NCBI GenBank assembly: GCA_022559985.1
Contig: JAFJTR010000001.1
Location: forward strand, 558,001-622,000
From: Parastagonospora avenae f. sp. tritici 18332-5
Lineage: Eukaryota > Ascomycota > Dothideomycetes > Pleosporales > Phaeosphaeriaceae
Direction: 5' to 3'
DNA length: 64,000 nucleotides
The position numbers and the translations under genes were made by a program. The notes beneath the pieces are model-generated. The model was not told the DNA's origin and ran no database searches. It was given only the letters and a program-made list of their open reading frames with translations. Positions within the stretch are counted from its first letter, which is position 1, and every line of letters starts with the position of its first letter. Shown piece by piece: positions 20,951-31,785 of the stretch.

Positions 20951-21679
20951 CTAAAACTTTCTCTTAGACACTACTTCCCCATCCTCATTCTCGTCAAGCA
21001 GCCCCACCATCCGTCTCAACACCAGTCGATACTGCGTTTCCAGATCTCGCAAGTTCGCTCCTGTGGCAGTGTTGATGTGCACGCCTCTCCCAATACGTTC
21101 CCACACCTTCGCCCACGAGCGCATGTCCAGCGCCCAGTAGATGTTGAACCGGTCATATTGATTTAGGGAGAGATACATGGCGCGCCACAATGCTGGCGAG
21201 TCCGCATTGTGGTGCGGAATGACTTTATTCCACAGCTGCTTCATGCCGCAGAACCTCATACTAGGAGGTGCAGGCACCGCCGCCCATGCGCTCGGGACAC
21301 GAACGAAGTTGTGGTTGAGTAGGTGTAGCCATCCTGCGAGATCGTTGAGGATAGGATGCATGCGATCGCGCACATGTGGGTCGGCCCATGTGTATGCTTT
21401 CAGTGTCATATCGTAGAGTCCTTCGTTGAACTCGAATTCGGTGGTGATAGGGACGGGGCGGATTACGGCGATTATAGCTATGCCGATTAAGGCTGCAGGG
21501 ATGATGGGAGAGGGTAAGGGGCGGAGAAAGAGGCGCTCTTGCATTTTCTTGTTGGTGTCGATTATTGCACGCCATAGCGGTGAGACGGCGCGGTAGTTGA
21601 CAAGATTGAGCGTGTCCAGCGACGAGCTTTGGAGGATTAAGAGGTGCAGCTCGAGTGGTAGATCTTGTAAAGTGGACAT
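20951..21679 (-). CDS. F-box-like protein
   Basis: A 242-residue intronless frame from ATG 21679. The N-terminus (LQDLPLELHLLILQSSSLDT, then VSPLWRAII) has the Leu-Pro start and helical pattern of an F-box, the Skp1-binding module of SCF ubiquitin ligases. The remainder is helical with many Trp residues (WADPHV, WLHLLNHNF, WAKVWERIG) and no known repeat domain. Fungi carry many fast-evolving F-box proteins of this size whose substrates are unknown. The F-box assignment rests on about 40 residues and is moderate. Confidence 0.72.
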   Translation of the reverse strand: MSTLQDLPLELHLLILQSSSLDTLNLVNYRAVSPLWRAIIDTNKKMQERLFLRPLPSPIIPAALIGIAIIAVIRPVPITTEFEFNEGLYDMTLKAYTWADPHVRDRMHPILNDLAGWLHLLNHNFVRVPSAWAAVPAPPSMRFCGMKQLWNKVIPHHNADSPALWRAMYLSLNQYDRFNIYWALDMRSWAKVWERIGRGVHINTATGANLRDLETQYRLVLRRMVGLLDENEDGEVVSKRKF

Positions 21680-22223
21680 CAGGATGGAACGGCAAGTCGA
21701 AAGACGGAGTTGTATCTAGAGGCATGGTGGGCTTCGCGACTAAATTTATATAACAGGAGCAATTCAACATTTGTTAACAGTGGGGCCAGATCTCGTAGTA
21801 CCAAGGCTCTGGTTTAGTGCCGACCACGTTTGAAGAGTGCCGATAGTACCGAACTTTTTTCATATTGAATTTTGCTAGTGACCTACGCACTAAATGGGTA
21901 GTAACCACAGCCATTATCTTCTGATTGAACTTGCAGCACTGTAACCAGCAATCAAAACGCTCTGGTTGTGAGGAGCTTTGAAGCACCAACGCGGAAAACA
22001 ATGATGATGGACACTTGAGGGGTGACGAGACCCTCAGATATTCATCAACTCGCTCTACTTTACACGTACCTTTTGTAAGCCGGTCAAAGACCCAAAAATC
22101 TTGCATGCGATGTCGTCTTATGTCAGGTAATGGGTTTTATCCAGGAGGCGATAATGTCGAAGGGCCCTTCGATGTCGGCCGGCTTTGCCTCCTGCGACGA
22201 AGGGACAGACCAAGAGAGAATTT
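21680..22223. other. Intergenic upstream of the F-box gene
   Basis: 544 bp between the F-box start and the PRP40 stop. A 110-codon minus-strand frame (21774-22106) has no recognisable content and begins without good support. No gene called. Confidence 0.45.
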
Positions 22224-24678
22224 CTAATCCTCTTCGATCTCACCTTCCTCGCTACCGGATCGCACGGCACGGTCTTCTTCTTTAGGTAGCTCCGGGACCG
22301 GCGTTTTCGACTTGCGATCATGGCGAGGAGAGTAGCGAGCGCGCTACAAAGTCAGCATCTCACATTGCAAGATATTAACGTTAGAGTACATACCTTGCTG
22401 TCACGCTTGCTTGCGCTCTCGTCACTCTCCCGGCGGCGCCTAGCTGAAGCAGTACGACCAGCCCCGTCACCGTAGTCCAACAAGCTGACACTTGACTCAC
22501 GCGGGTCAGCTCTGCTCACGTAGGATCGCTCGCGCTCAGCTTCGCGTTCACGGCGCTCAGAGACGTAGTGGTCACCAGCAGGGCTGCGCCGAGGACGGCC
22601 CTCGTATCTGTCGTCCTCGCGACGCTCACGACGGCGGGGTGGAGACAGGCCGGTACCATCACTGATCCTGTGACGGGCCACTCTGTCCTGTGTAGCTCGA
22701 CGACGCTCAGCTGCATAGGTGTCATGTTCTGGTGAGCGAGTCCGCGTACGACGGTGAGAATCAGAATGACCGTTGCGATACTCACGATCTCGCTCGCGCC
22801 TATCCCTGTCCCGCTCGCGATCACGGTCGTCGCGTTTTCCCCGATCGCGTCGGTCGGTCTCTTTGTCCTTGAGGCGACGCATGTATTTGTCGAAGACGGA
22901 TTCGCGGAGAGTATCTGATTTCAGTGCGCGGTACTCTTCTGTCTTCTCAACGCGGGGACGTACCAGTTCCCAAGTATCTGTCAGAGACACCGGCGGCTCC
23001 AAGCGCTTGATGATGGAGCGCAGCGCATCCATAGTGTGTCGCTCGTTGTGCTCTTCGTCACGGCGGCCGTCCTCCTCCCGCTTCTTGACCTTAGCTATAA
23101 CATAGTTGAATATACTGTGCATCGACTGCTCGTCAATGTTAGCGGTGCGAGGATCTATTCGCATGATCTTTAGGAACTCATCGACCGGGGTGGCTGTCGT
23201 GACTTCGAAGCGTTGTTGCTGTCCGATGTTAGTGAAAGCTTCTATGGTATGAGTTCAAGTTAGCTTACCTCGAGCACATCCAAGGCATAACGGCGCAGAG
23301 TGCGGAATTTGCCTTCCTCCTCCTCCAGGGAATCCCAGAACAAGTCCAGCGGCGAGGAACCACCCTGACCAAGCATAGCCAGGTAGCGTCCATCGTCCTT
23401 GATCTTCTCGTGAATGTCCTTCCACTTAGTGCCAGCCTTGAGCGCACCACTATCACGGAGCTCGTTTAGAAGACTAGTGAAAGCGTCCCTGTTCTTGCGC
23501 TCGACGCGGTGCTTCTTGATTCGATCAGCCTGTACTCGGTCGTTGTGCTCGCGCTGAAGCTGCCGGACGTGCTTCTCGAACTGGGTCAACACGTCCATGC
23601 GGCTTAGAGCCTGGAACTTCTCGCTCTTGAAATCGTCGCTCTTCTCGAGCTTCTCTTCGGCGGTGTGCCAGCGCGTAAAAGGCTCGAGATCCAGGCTTTG
23701 CAGCAGTCCGAGTACTTCGTCGAGAGCGGATCGCCTGCTCTCTGCCTCCTGCTCCTCGTTCGCCTTCTTGAGAGAAATGATGTATTCCTCGAAAAGCGCG
23801 CGTCGCTCGCTGTCATCTTTAGCAGAGCGGAAGATGGTCTCGTCCTCGATGAATGGAAGCGCGGTCCTCCAGCGCGTGTAGTGCTTGATCTCGGGGTGCG
23901 AGCGCAGCATAGCGGTGAAGTCGGAGCGGAGCTTGGCCTGGCGCTCCTGTTCTTTCTGCTTCTCCTGGGCGCGCATGTCCTCGCAGTACTTCTTGAAGGC
24001 CTCTTCGCGCTTCTCTGGCTCAGGGATGGCACGCCAGTTGGGATCTTTGATACCGGCGCGCACTGCCTGCTGCCAGGTCCAGTCGGGCTGCACCTTCATT
24101 TGCTTCAGCACCTTCATGAAGGCACCTTCGGCGTCCTGTGGCGTCGAGAACTGGAGTTCGTTGCCGGTTGTGAAGGTGATGTTCGGTCTCTCTCCACCAA
24201 AGTCGCGCTCCCTGTCGCGGCCTCGGTCTTGGTGAGGCTCGCGATCGCGCTCGCGCCTCTCCATCTGGTAGTCATCGCGTCGGTTGTCGAATCCGGGAGG
24301 GCCTGCAGCCCAGCCGGATGGACCGGCGGGAGGTGGGCGCTGGGGCTGCTGGGCTTGCGCCTGATCGACGATTGCCTGAACATCCGCAGGAATGTCCCAG
24401 GTCGTCTCGCGAGTCTCCTTATGGTAGTAGTATTTCTTGTCGCCTGACAACTGGACTGCCCATCCAGTGCTGGCAAGCGCGCGCTGTTACATGTTAGTGC
24501 CAATCGCAGTGCTTATAGAAATTGATGCGCGTACGTCAAAGTCATCGTACAGGTCTACAGGCTTCGTCCAAGTCGTCGTGTTCAAAACAGTGTTGTGGTA
24601 GTACGTCTTGCCCTCTTCGTTGGTCACTTCTCTCCATGGCGTAGCGGGCGCTCCCATCGGAGGCGCAAACCCGTTCAT
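22224..24678 (-). CDS. PRP40: U1 snRNP-associated splicing factor PRP40 (WW and FF domains)
   Basis: This is the Prp40/FBP11 splicing factor that bridges the 5' and 3' splice sites in the early spliceosome. Exons 24678-24535, 24483-23269, 23218-22394 and 22343-22224 give 767 residues; the three introns are 50-51 nt. Two WW domains lie at the N-terminus (WREVTNEEGKTYYHN and GWAVQLSGDKKYYYHKETRE). A run of FF-type domains fills residues about 150-560 (KVQPDWTWQQAV, SDFTAMLRSHPEIKHYTRW, RDAFTSLLNELRDSG). The tail is an Arg/Asp/Glu-Ser low-complexity region (about 580-725) like other SR-type splicing proteins. The last exon adds a short acidic end (SGSEEGEIEED). It is divergent from TRS65 over 189 bp. 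Confidence 0.95.
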
Positions 24679-24867
24679 TGTATTGGAATCGAGAAATGTG
24701 GTTGGGTCGATGGTGTTTCTCGCGTCGCCAACGCGATCTTCAAAGTAAAAGTTGATGACCCTGGACGCACGGACACCACACTAGCGGCGCATTGACACCT
24801 TCGACCACTTCAGGCACTCGTCACACGTGAGCTTGCTTCACTTCCACACAAGAGGGAGCAAGCAACA
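24679..24867. promoter_or_regulatory. Compact bidirectional promoter PRP40/TRS65
   Basis: Only 189 bp separate the two divergent start codons (24678 minus, 24868 plus), so both core promoters and leaders must share this segment. No TATA box stands out. Confidence 0.6.
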
Positions 24868-26672
24868 ATGAGCACAAGTCCTGGAGAGCTGCAGTCTCGA
24901 ACCAGTGCTGAATTTGTCGAGAGCTCGGTCTTAGAGTCAATTGTACCTAGCCGTCCTGATATCGATATCGAGGAGGAACTCCGATCCTGGGACGGAGCGA
25001 TTGAGGACGAAGCGGGATCCATACTGCCCTTCCTCTCACAGAGAACCGTACTACTGCTGGGTACGACCTGCCTAACTCTTTTCTCTGACAAGTAATCTTA
25101 CTCATGCACAGGCTAGATGAGCTGCTACCCGTTTACATTGTGTTCCGCACACCAATTCTAGACGATGACACCCTCCAGTCCTATCTTGCCAGGCTGGTGC
25201 TGAACATAGAGGGCTTTGTTTTCAGCACCGCACCACCGCCGGAAGGGGAACAGAAAGCGGGCCCTACGAAAGAGCTCATATTTGCACACACTATCAAGGA
25301 CACAGAAAAGCCCACAATTGCACGCCATGGCCAAGGTGAAGACGCTCATACATACATTGTCTGGAAAGTTGGAGCTTTCATAAACAGGCCACAGGGCCGC
25401 TTCCATAAGCCGGCTGTTTATTTCCAACCGACCGCATCTTTCAAGCCGGCTTCATCGCCGAAGAAGACTGATCCCCAAGATGAATACCTCCCTAGTCGTG
25501 TCCCAACGGCACTTAATCTACTCCAGGCTTTTGAGAGCGACCCCGCTCTTGATGGTGTGCATCCTCGCCTGTCAGCTATGCGGATCAACAAGATAGCACC
25601 TAACTCTGCACCGGTCGTAAAGGAAATGGTGCGACCAATTAGGAACGGACAGCGACCGCTGTTTCGAGTACTTCCCGCGCTGATCTGGAGAATACGGTAT
25701 GCAAGGGTACATACAAGCCTGAGCGATCTTGCAATGATGGCTTCATTAGATCTGGAAGTGGCGTCATATGCAACATACGATGTGCGCATCAAAAAGGTCG
25801 ACTTAAGCTTGCATGGAGGCGACGCAACACCCTTTGTCAACATGCAGAATACCAAGACAGTCAACAAGCCTGGAGATCAGCTCACCCATGTATACAAAAT
25901 CAAGCCCGACATAACACCAGATGGCAGCCCAGCCCTCGGAAGCAAAGGCCACTACTTGACCATGCACGTCTCCGCTGAAATCATCATGTCCGAGACATGC
26001 CATCCAAAAGTAGAGATAGACTGGAGGACGCATGTAGACTTCACGCCGGGATCCGAGCAAACAGCCAACATGATCAAAGCTGCACACCGTCTCAGCACTC
26101 CATCTACACAAGCCGCCAAAACATCGAACCCAGATGCGCTGCCTGCACACGACACCCAGGCCCAGGCAGCGGACGAAGAAGCCAAGAATGCTATAAACAT
26201 CACAATCACCGTCTCGGGTCCACCCGAAGTCACAGTTGGCGAAATCTTCACTTGGAACGTATTCATCGTCAACAGGAGCGACAAAGTCCGCAAACTCGCT
26301 GTCTTGGTAATTCCGAAACGCAAACGCGATTTCGATCAGCACGCTTCACACCCTTCGACTTCGTCAGTCAGTGGCCTCAAAGTAGACAAGAAAGACCTCC
26401 TGGGGAATGCAGTGGTGGATGAAAACATCGTGTATGCTAAGCAGAAGAGTGCAAGGACTGAAACTGCGGAATTAGTTTGCTTGACTACTGATATAAGACT
26501 GGGGCAATTGGCGCCGGGTTCTTGCTATACTGCCGACTTGAAGTTTCTGCCGCTGTCTGTGGGTGCTTTGGGGGTAGAGAGTGTGAGGGTGATCGATTTG
26601 GCGACAAACGAGACCGCAGATGTTCGGGAGCTGCCTGGTATTGTTGCGGTGGAGAAAGAAGAAGTGGAGTAA
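24868..26672 (+). CDS. TRS65: TRAPP II complex subunit Trs65
   Basis: This is a TRAPPII subunit that supports Ypt31/Rab11 activation at the late Golgi. Exons 24868-25060 and 25117-26672 give 582 residues. The intron 25061-25116 ends at GCTAG; earlier AGs at 25091-25092 and 25110-25111 give an implausibly short intron or the wrong phase, while this one yields RTVLLLDELLPVYIVFRTP. The N-terminal part resembles the Trs65 family. The C-terminal half has beta-sandwich, Ig-like character (ITVSGPPEVTVGEIFTWNVF). A short unstructured linker (STPSTQAAKTSNPDALP) separates them. The C-terminus converges with the NAT gene with 49 bp between stop codons. Confidence 0.88.
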
Positions 26673-26721
26673 AATAACTTCATTCGAATGGGTGAGAAAA
26701 TAATGGAAAGTTTAGAGCACG

Positions 26722-27792
26722 TCACACTGGCACAGACTCTTTCCAATCATGCCGCCACTCCTTGCCTCTCTTGACCTCCCACACCTCTTTCGACTCCGTT
26801 TGCCTCGCTATGACGCCCTCACTCCCATCGCCCTTCAACTCCGTTCCCCACCCTCGAACACCTGCCCTTTCCTCTTCAGTCAGTGTCATGCCAAACCACT
26901 CCCCCAGCGCTCGCACCCTCTCCTCTTCCGTCTTACAATCCTCCCTCACCATCGTCTTCCCCCCGAGATTCTCCTTAACCACCCCATTCACCAACATCCT
27001 CTTCCCATAGATCTCCTGATCCCCACTCCCGTCCCCCCTCTCCCGTTTCAAAAACTTAACAATAATGCACGTAAACGTCTGGAACGACTCAGGGTGCGAT
27101 CCAGTATACCAATTCAGATTGTAAAAGTCAGCCTCCATGGCCTCCGTCTCGCCAAAAGCATAGAACGAATTCCACTCTTGCTCCACACCATTGCGGTACT
27201 GGTAGATCCAGAGCTTCGTCGCCTCGGTCCGGTGCAATTGCGTGGGTATACAGTCGTGCCAGAGCCGGACTTCCTGGTTACCCAGGTTCGTGGAGACGTG
27301 GTTGTGCACAAGTTGAATCGGAGCGGTGGGTCCATCGCCGCCGAAGCCTACGTCTAAGGCATATTTGGAGCCGTCTGTTAGGGTGGTGATGTTGACGAGG
27401 TGCACCCAGCCGCTAAAATTGCCTTGAGGGATGCCATCGACTCGATATCGAATGCGCACTGGAGAGAGGTAGGCTGGGAAGCCGAGGCCTCGTAGGATGT
27501 GGTTGAAGAAGATGGAGACTTGGAAACAGTAGCCGCCTCGGCCGCGGGTGTTGGTCACGATGCTGGTGAAGGTGTCTTGGGGGTTGATGGTGTTGGTATG
27601 AGTGGAGTCGTAATGGAGCCAGAGATTTTCGTAAGGAACTGTTGAGATCATGTGTATGTGCAATTGTGTAAGGAAGTGTATGTCTTTGGATGCATCGCCC
27701 GTGTATCGTTGCTGTTGAAGAGACAGTGGTAGGCCAATGTGGTTGAGGAATGCTGAGACTTGGTCCTCACTGAAGACGGAAGGTTGAGCCAT
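26722..27792 (-). CDS. Arylamine N-acetyltransferase (NAT)
   Basis: A 356-residue acetyl-CoA- or malonyl-CoA-dependent arylamine N-acyltransferase. The Cys-His-Asp catalytic triad is intact: Cys89 in RGRGGYCFQ, His131 in GWVHLVN and Asp147 in YALDVGFGG. The N-terminal helical domain contains VPYENLWLHY, the usual first conserved block. In plant-associated ascomycetes such enzymes inactivate aromatic amines, including benzoxazolinone breakdown products. Substrate choice cannot be read from the sequence. The frame extends three codons upstream to TTG; ATG 27792 (MAQPSVFSEDQ) is the start. No intron is needed. It is divergent from TFB4. Confidence 0.93.
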   Translation of the reverse strand: MAQPSVFSEDQVSAFLNHIGLPLSLQQQRYTGDASKDIHFLTQLHIHMISTVPYENLWLHYDSTHTNTINPQDTFTSIVTNTRGRGGYCFQVSIFFNHILRGLGFPAYLSPVRIRYRVDGIPQGNFSGWVHLVNITTLTDGSKYALDVGFGGDGPTAPIQLVHNHVSTNLGNQEVRLWHDCIPTQLHRTEATKLWIYQYRNGVEQEWNSFYAFGETEAMEADFYNLNWYTGSHPESFQTFTCIIVKFLKRERGDGSGDQEIYGKRMLVNGVVKENLGGKTMVREDCKTEEERVRALGEWFGMTLTEEERAGVRGWGTELKGDGSEGVIARQTESKEVWEVKRGKEWRHDWKESVPV

Positions 27793-28292
27793 GGCTAACA
27801 ATTCTGCAGACCTGGCACCGGAATATATGGAGTGAAGTTTGAAGTATGACCTACCTTTGTACTTGAAGTAGTCTACAATAGGCCGTGACTCAGATGGAAA
27901 AATTTAGCTCGATGATGTGCTCCTTGCAATTACAGCACTAGTGCATCCTTCATCGTGTTGAAGTAATAGAGGATGTCTACTGCATTATCACACTCACTTG
28001 AGGTGATACATGTTCTGCACATACATGGGTCCACTTGTTGTCCATGGTGAACTTGAAGTGGGGTGCTCTCAAGTCACATGAACGCGCGAGCATGCACGGA
28101 CCATACCGGTACCGGTAAACCTAGCGTCATCGCGAACTTTAGCTCTGCCTCGCGAACGCCATACAGACTCGACACAACTCATATCTGTTTGATCCTCGGG
28201 CTCGATCAACCCGTCTGCCGAATCGATAGCATGCTGTTGCTTAGAACATAAACACACGAGCAGAGCGCCTTGCGCCATACGAACTTGACACA
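27793..28292. promoter_or_regulatory. Divergent promoter between NAT and TFB4
   Basis: A 500-bp spacer between two start codons pointing away from each other. No gene or clear binding site recognised. Confidence 0.5.
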
Positions 28293-29473
28293 ATGAATTC
28301 CATTGACGCTTCAGACCGCCATGTGCATATCGAGACAGCTCCACCGCCATCACTACTAGCTGTTGTCCTCGACACGAACCCACATGCCTGGGCACATCTC
28401 TCGTCTTCCATTTCGCTCTCGGCCGCCCTCGCAAACATACTAGTCTTCATCAACGCGCACTTGGCTTCTGGAAACGCGAACGAAGTATGCGTCATTGCCT
28501 CTCACTCGCACAAGGCTACCTTTCTATATCCGACACCAAATCCTCCCGAGCCACAGTCACGAAATGGAACCAATGGCGATGTCGACATGAACGGAGCAGA
28601 GGACAACAAGCCTTTTATCGCCGAAAACCCCAACAAGTACCGGGCTTTTGCACTGGTCGAGAGTGCCATTCTCAAGAACTTTGCGAAGCTGTTGGACGAG
28701 ACGACTGAAAACCATCTTGCAGCAACGCCCACAACGCTCATAGGCGGCGCCATATCTCTGGCACTGTCCTATATCAACAAGTCTACCATTCTTCACGCAC
28801 CGACTGGAGCTTCGGCTGAGATCACCTCTGTCGCGGCCATGGCTGATACAGACAACAGCACGCATCTCGACCGTATAGCGCTCACCTCTCGTATCCTCAT
28901 TGTTTCCGTGTCGGGCGATCTGGCAAACCAATATATCCCTGTTATGAACTCGATTTTTGCAGCACAAAGAAAGAAGATACCGATAGACATATTGAAGCTT
29001 GCCGGAGATACAGTTCTGCTGCAGCAGGCAAGCGATGCTACTGGCGGGGTCTACATGAAGCCTGAGAGGCCTGAAGGGCTGCTACAATACTTGATGATGG
29101 CATACTTGCCCGATGCCACAGCACGCAAGAGCTTGATCATTCCAAGTGCTGGAGGAGTCGACTTCCGCGCGGCCTGTTTCTGCCATAGGAATGTAGTCGA
29201 TATTGGCTACGTATGCAGCGTATGCTTGAGCAGTGTGTATCTCTTGGTATTGCAGATGCTTGTCGGAGCTAACGTATCACAGTATTCTGCACCTCTGTCC
29301 TACCAGATAACCTTTGTCTGACTTGCGGATCATATTTGTCACTACGAAGCGCCCTGATCAACCCACCTGCTCTCATACCACGGAAGAAGAAAAAGAAGAA
29401 GAAAGCGGGAACAGAGTCCGCCACTCCGGGGGCGAGCACACCCGCGGGGTCAGATACACCCATGCATCCTTGA
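28293..29473 (+). CDS. TFB4: TFIIH core subunit Tfb4/p34
   Basis: This is the p34/Tfb4 subunit of TFIIH, used in transcription initiation and nucleotide excision repair. Exons 28293-29232 and 29283-29473 give 376 residues; the intron 29233-29282 (GTGTGT...CTAAC...CACAG) restores SVCLSIFC. A von Willebrand A-like domain fills the first 270 residues (SLLAVVLDTNPHAW, DILKLAGDTVLLQQASDATG). The C-terminus has the C4 zinc finger: CFCHRNVVDIGYVCSVC, then CLTC. After the finger a basic tail (RKKKKKK) and a Ser/Thr-Pro-rich end extend the protein. Confidence 0.94.
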
Positions 29474-31061
29474 GACAATCTTCAGGGATCTCAAAAGCGG
29501 TAACAACTTGGATCTACACGAGATCAGACAGGATACCAGCCGTCATACTCGCATGGCGCGAGTTTCGCACCCTGACCATGTTCGATCTAATCCGCGGCTT
29601 TCATAGTTGCACCTCCAACCCAGCCTGGAGTCTCCGCGGACTATATGAGACAGTGTGAACGTTCATGATTGATCGAGGCGTGCTTAAGACGATGTCTCAC
29701 TGCAATGTAAATAGGGCAAGAAGCGGGACTAGATGAGCAGTAGTCAATGCTCAAGATCACGCTTGTGTCCGCAGTGGTGTAATCATGTCCACCAGGTTAA
29801 CTTCATAGCAAGTTCTTCACGAGCTATGGTTAACCGCAAGACTCAATTTCACCATCGACATGCATGGTACCGTTACTACGTAGTACAACTTCAAAGCAAC
29901 AGCTGCAAACGATTCTCCCCGGACACACTACGCTCTTCCTGTCTTCTCGTGCATATGTGTCTTGCTTTTTCGAATCACACAAGAGCGTGGCTGAATGCTA
30001 TCGGCCGCCACGAGGCTTTGTTCCACCAAACCTGCACTAAAAACAGACTTGCATACCACAAAACCCACCTTTCCGATACACTAACACCGGCGTATCACAG
30101 TTGCCAAAGCCATTTAGCTCGATCTAGTTCTTGGCCGATTGATAGCTTCACCGTTCAGCGGTTCTCAGCCACCAGCCACCTAGTAACTCGTTTCGCACTT
30201 GCAGAACTGCATCCCCTGGAGTGGGTTTGTGTTGCCATTTGAAGCAAACTGTTGCATCCTCCATGGGAGATGGTATGCGTACTTATATTCAAGTGCATAT
30301 GTCGGTCATGAAATTCAATCCGAGCACCGACTTGCCCTCAAAGACCTTCTCTAGGTGAGGGTGACATTCTGGCCCCAAAAGCAACTTCCCGGGTCTAGGG
30401 TGAGGGACCAACCGCACTGTCTAATGCGTTCGAGAGGAGAAACGCATGATCTACATCCTTGAGGTACGCGCAGCAGAAACAACTGTCTCCAGGGTTTTGT
30501 ATATTTGCTGGGGGAGATGCATGAGAGAAGGTGATTGACGAGGCCAACTTCGTGGGATGAGGCACAGTCGAGTTGGCGTGGGGTTCGAAACATTTCAACA
30601 TCGTTGCTGATAAGACACAGTCGCCGTCGGCAGCACCCAAGAGATCATCTTGAACTCAAAACGTCCAAGAGATCAGGAGAGAGTTTCTTGTCGCTGGTCG
30701 CCTTTGCACTTGGAGGACGAGCTTCTTGGAGAAATTATTGCTTTCGATGCAGAGATACGGTGGTTTCCTTTCCCTCGGATTCCCATTTCGGCCCTTTCCT
30801 CATTGGGGTCGTAGGATTAACTTTGCCGGGATGGCACACGCGTTGGTGAGCCCGCGTGGCCTATCAGCGGGAGTGACCTTATCTCTGGGCTGGTGCCAGG
30901 GACTTTAGTGTTTACTGCGTTTAAAGCTGCTGATAGATGGATACCAGCTGCTGGGGTTTTGCTGAGGGGGCTTATGATGCGCGCGTCTCCTGAATGCTCT
31001 GCTGGGGTGGCATGTTGCGCGATTCAACACAGTACAGATTGTATCCACAGGACTTTTGATG
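29474..31061. other. Gene-free region between TFB4 and the ammonium transporter leader
   Basis: About 1.6 kb without a supportable gene. Frames such as 29733-30242 (plus) and 30395-30640 (minus, no ATG at its end) show no family resemblance and no splice-compatible continuation. The right-hand part contains GATA-type sites that may serve the transporter. Confidence 0.5.
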
Positions 31062-31785
31062 CTATCGTGATCTACAGCGATCATCGAGCAGAGAGAGGGC
31101 AGACTAGGAAAATTAACCATCCCGCGAGTGTGGTTCGACAGCCGCAACAGGCTCGCCAAGGGCTACGGACGCCGCGACCCTGCGTGGCACTTGCGACCCG
31201 TGGCGCAACATTGGCTGGCCACTTTGCCCCCATCAACCTATCTGACACCCCACAGGGTGGCTTTTATTCCTCGCTCGCCTGATCCCGGAGACGTTCGAGC
31301 TTGAGCGCATCTCAGTCCGAGCGTCCTTGTCTCTGCGAGGGAACGGACGGGTAGGCTGCGTTGCGGCAGCTCCATATAGCCATCACGGACCCCTCGAAAC
31401 GTTGCGCCGCGTTGGAGTCGTTGTCTTCTTTTTTGTGCTTATCATACCTGCCCACCGTCTTCTTCATTGTATTATCGAATTTACTGGTGTATACGCGTGG
31501 CTGCGTGAACGTCTCGAGCTATATTCCTTTGTCTGCTATCGCGGCAAATCGCCAAGGACTCTGCACCTCTAGATCCCTGGAAGTGTAGCGATCGACCAGC
31601 CTTCTTGTGTCGTTTCTCATCTACTGAGCTCCGTCCTCTCGTTCATCAACAATCTAATCCTTTCTTCGGCGTACTCGGGAATCAGTCTTCCTGCGCAGCA
31701 CGTTGGAAATAAGTGCGTGTAGCCGGTAGCAGCCGCGAAACCTAATTATCGACGGTACTACGCGGGACAGGACGAAACCGCCATC
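31062..31785 (+). promoter_or_regulatory. ATG-free leader/promoter of the ammonium transporter with GATA-type sites
   Basis: From 31062 to 31785 the plus strand contains no ATG, and pyrimidine-rich stretches are prominent from about 31380. HGATAR-type sites (either strand) lie at 31062-31067, 31238-31243, 31439-31444, 31472-31477, 31536-31541 and 31746-31751. Further ones lie just upstream at 30608-30613, 30861-30866, 30879-30884 and 30931-30936. AreA/NIT2 GATA factors control ammonium permeases in fungi, so nitrogen control is a reasonable inference. Confidence 0.5.

Noticed and set aside
23665..24447. 260-codon plus-strand frame
   Set aside because: Shadow of PRP40 on the opposite strand; no family resemblance.
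29733..30242. 169-codon plus-strand frame in the gene-free region
   Set aside because: No conserved motif, no splice-compatible partner exons, and composition like the spacer around it.
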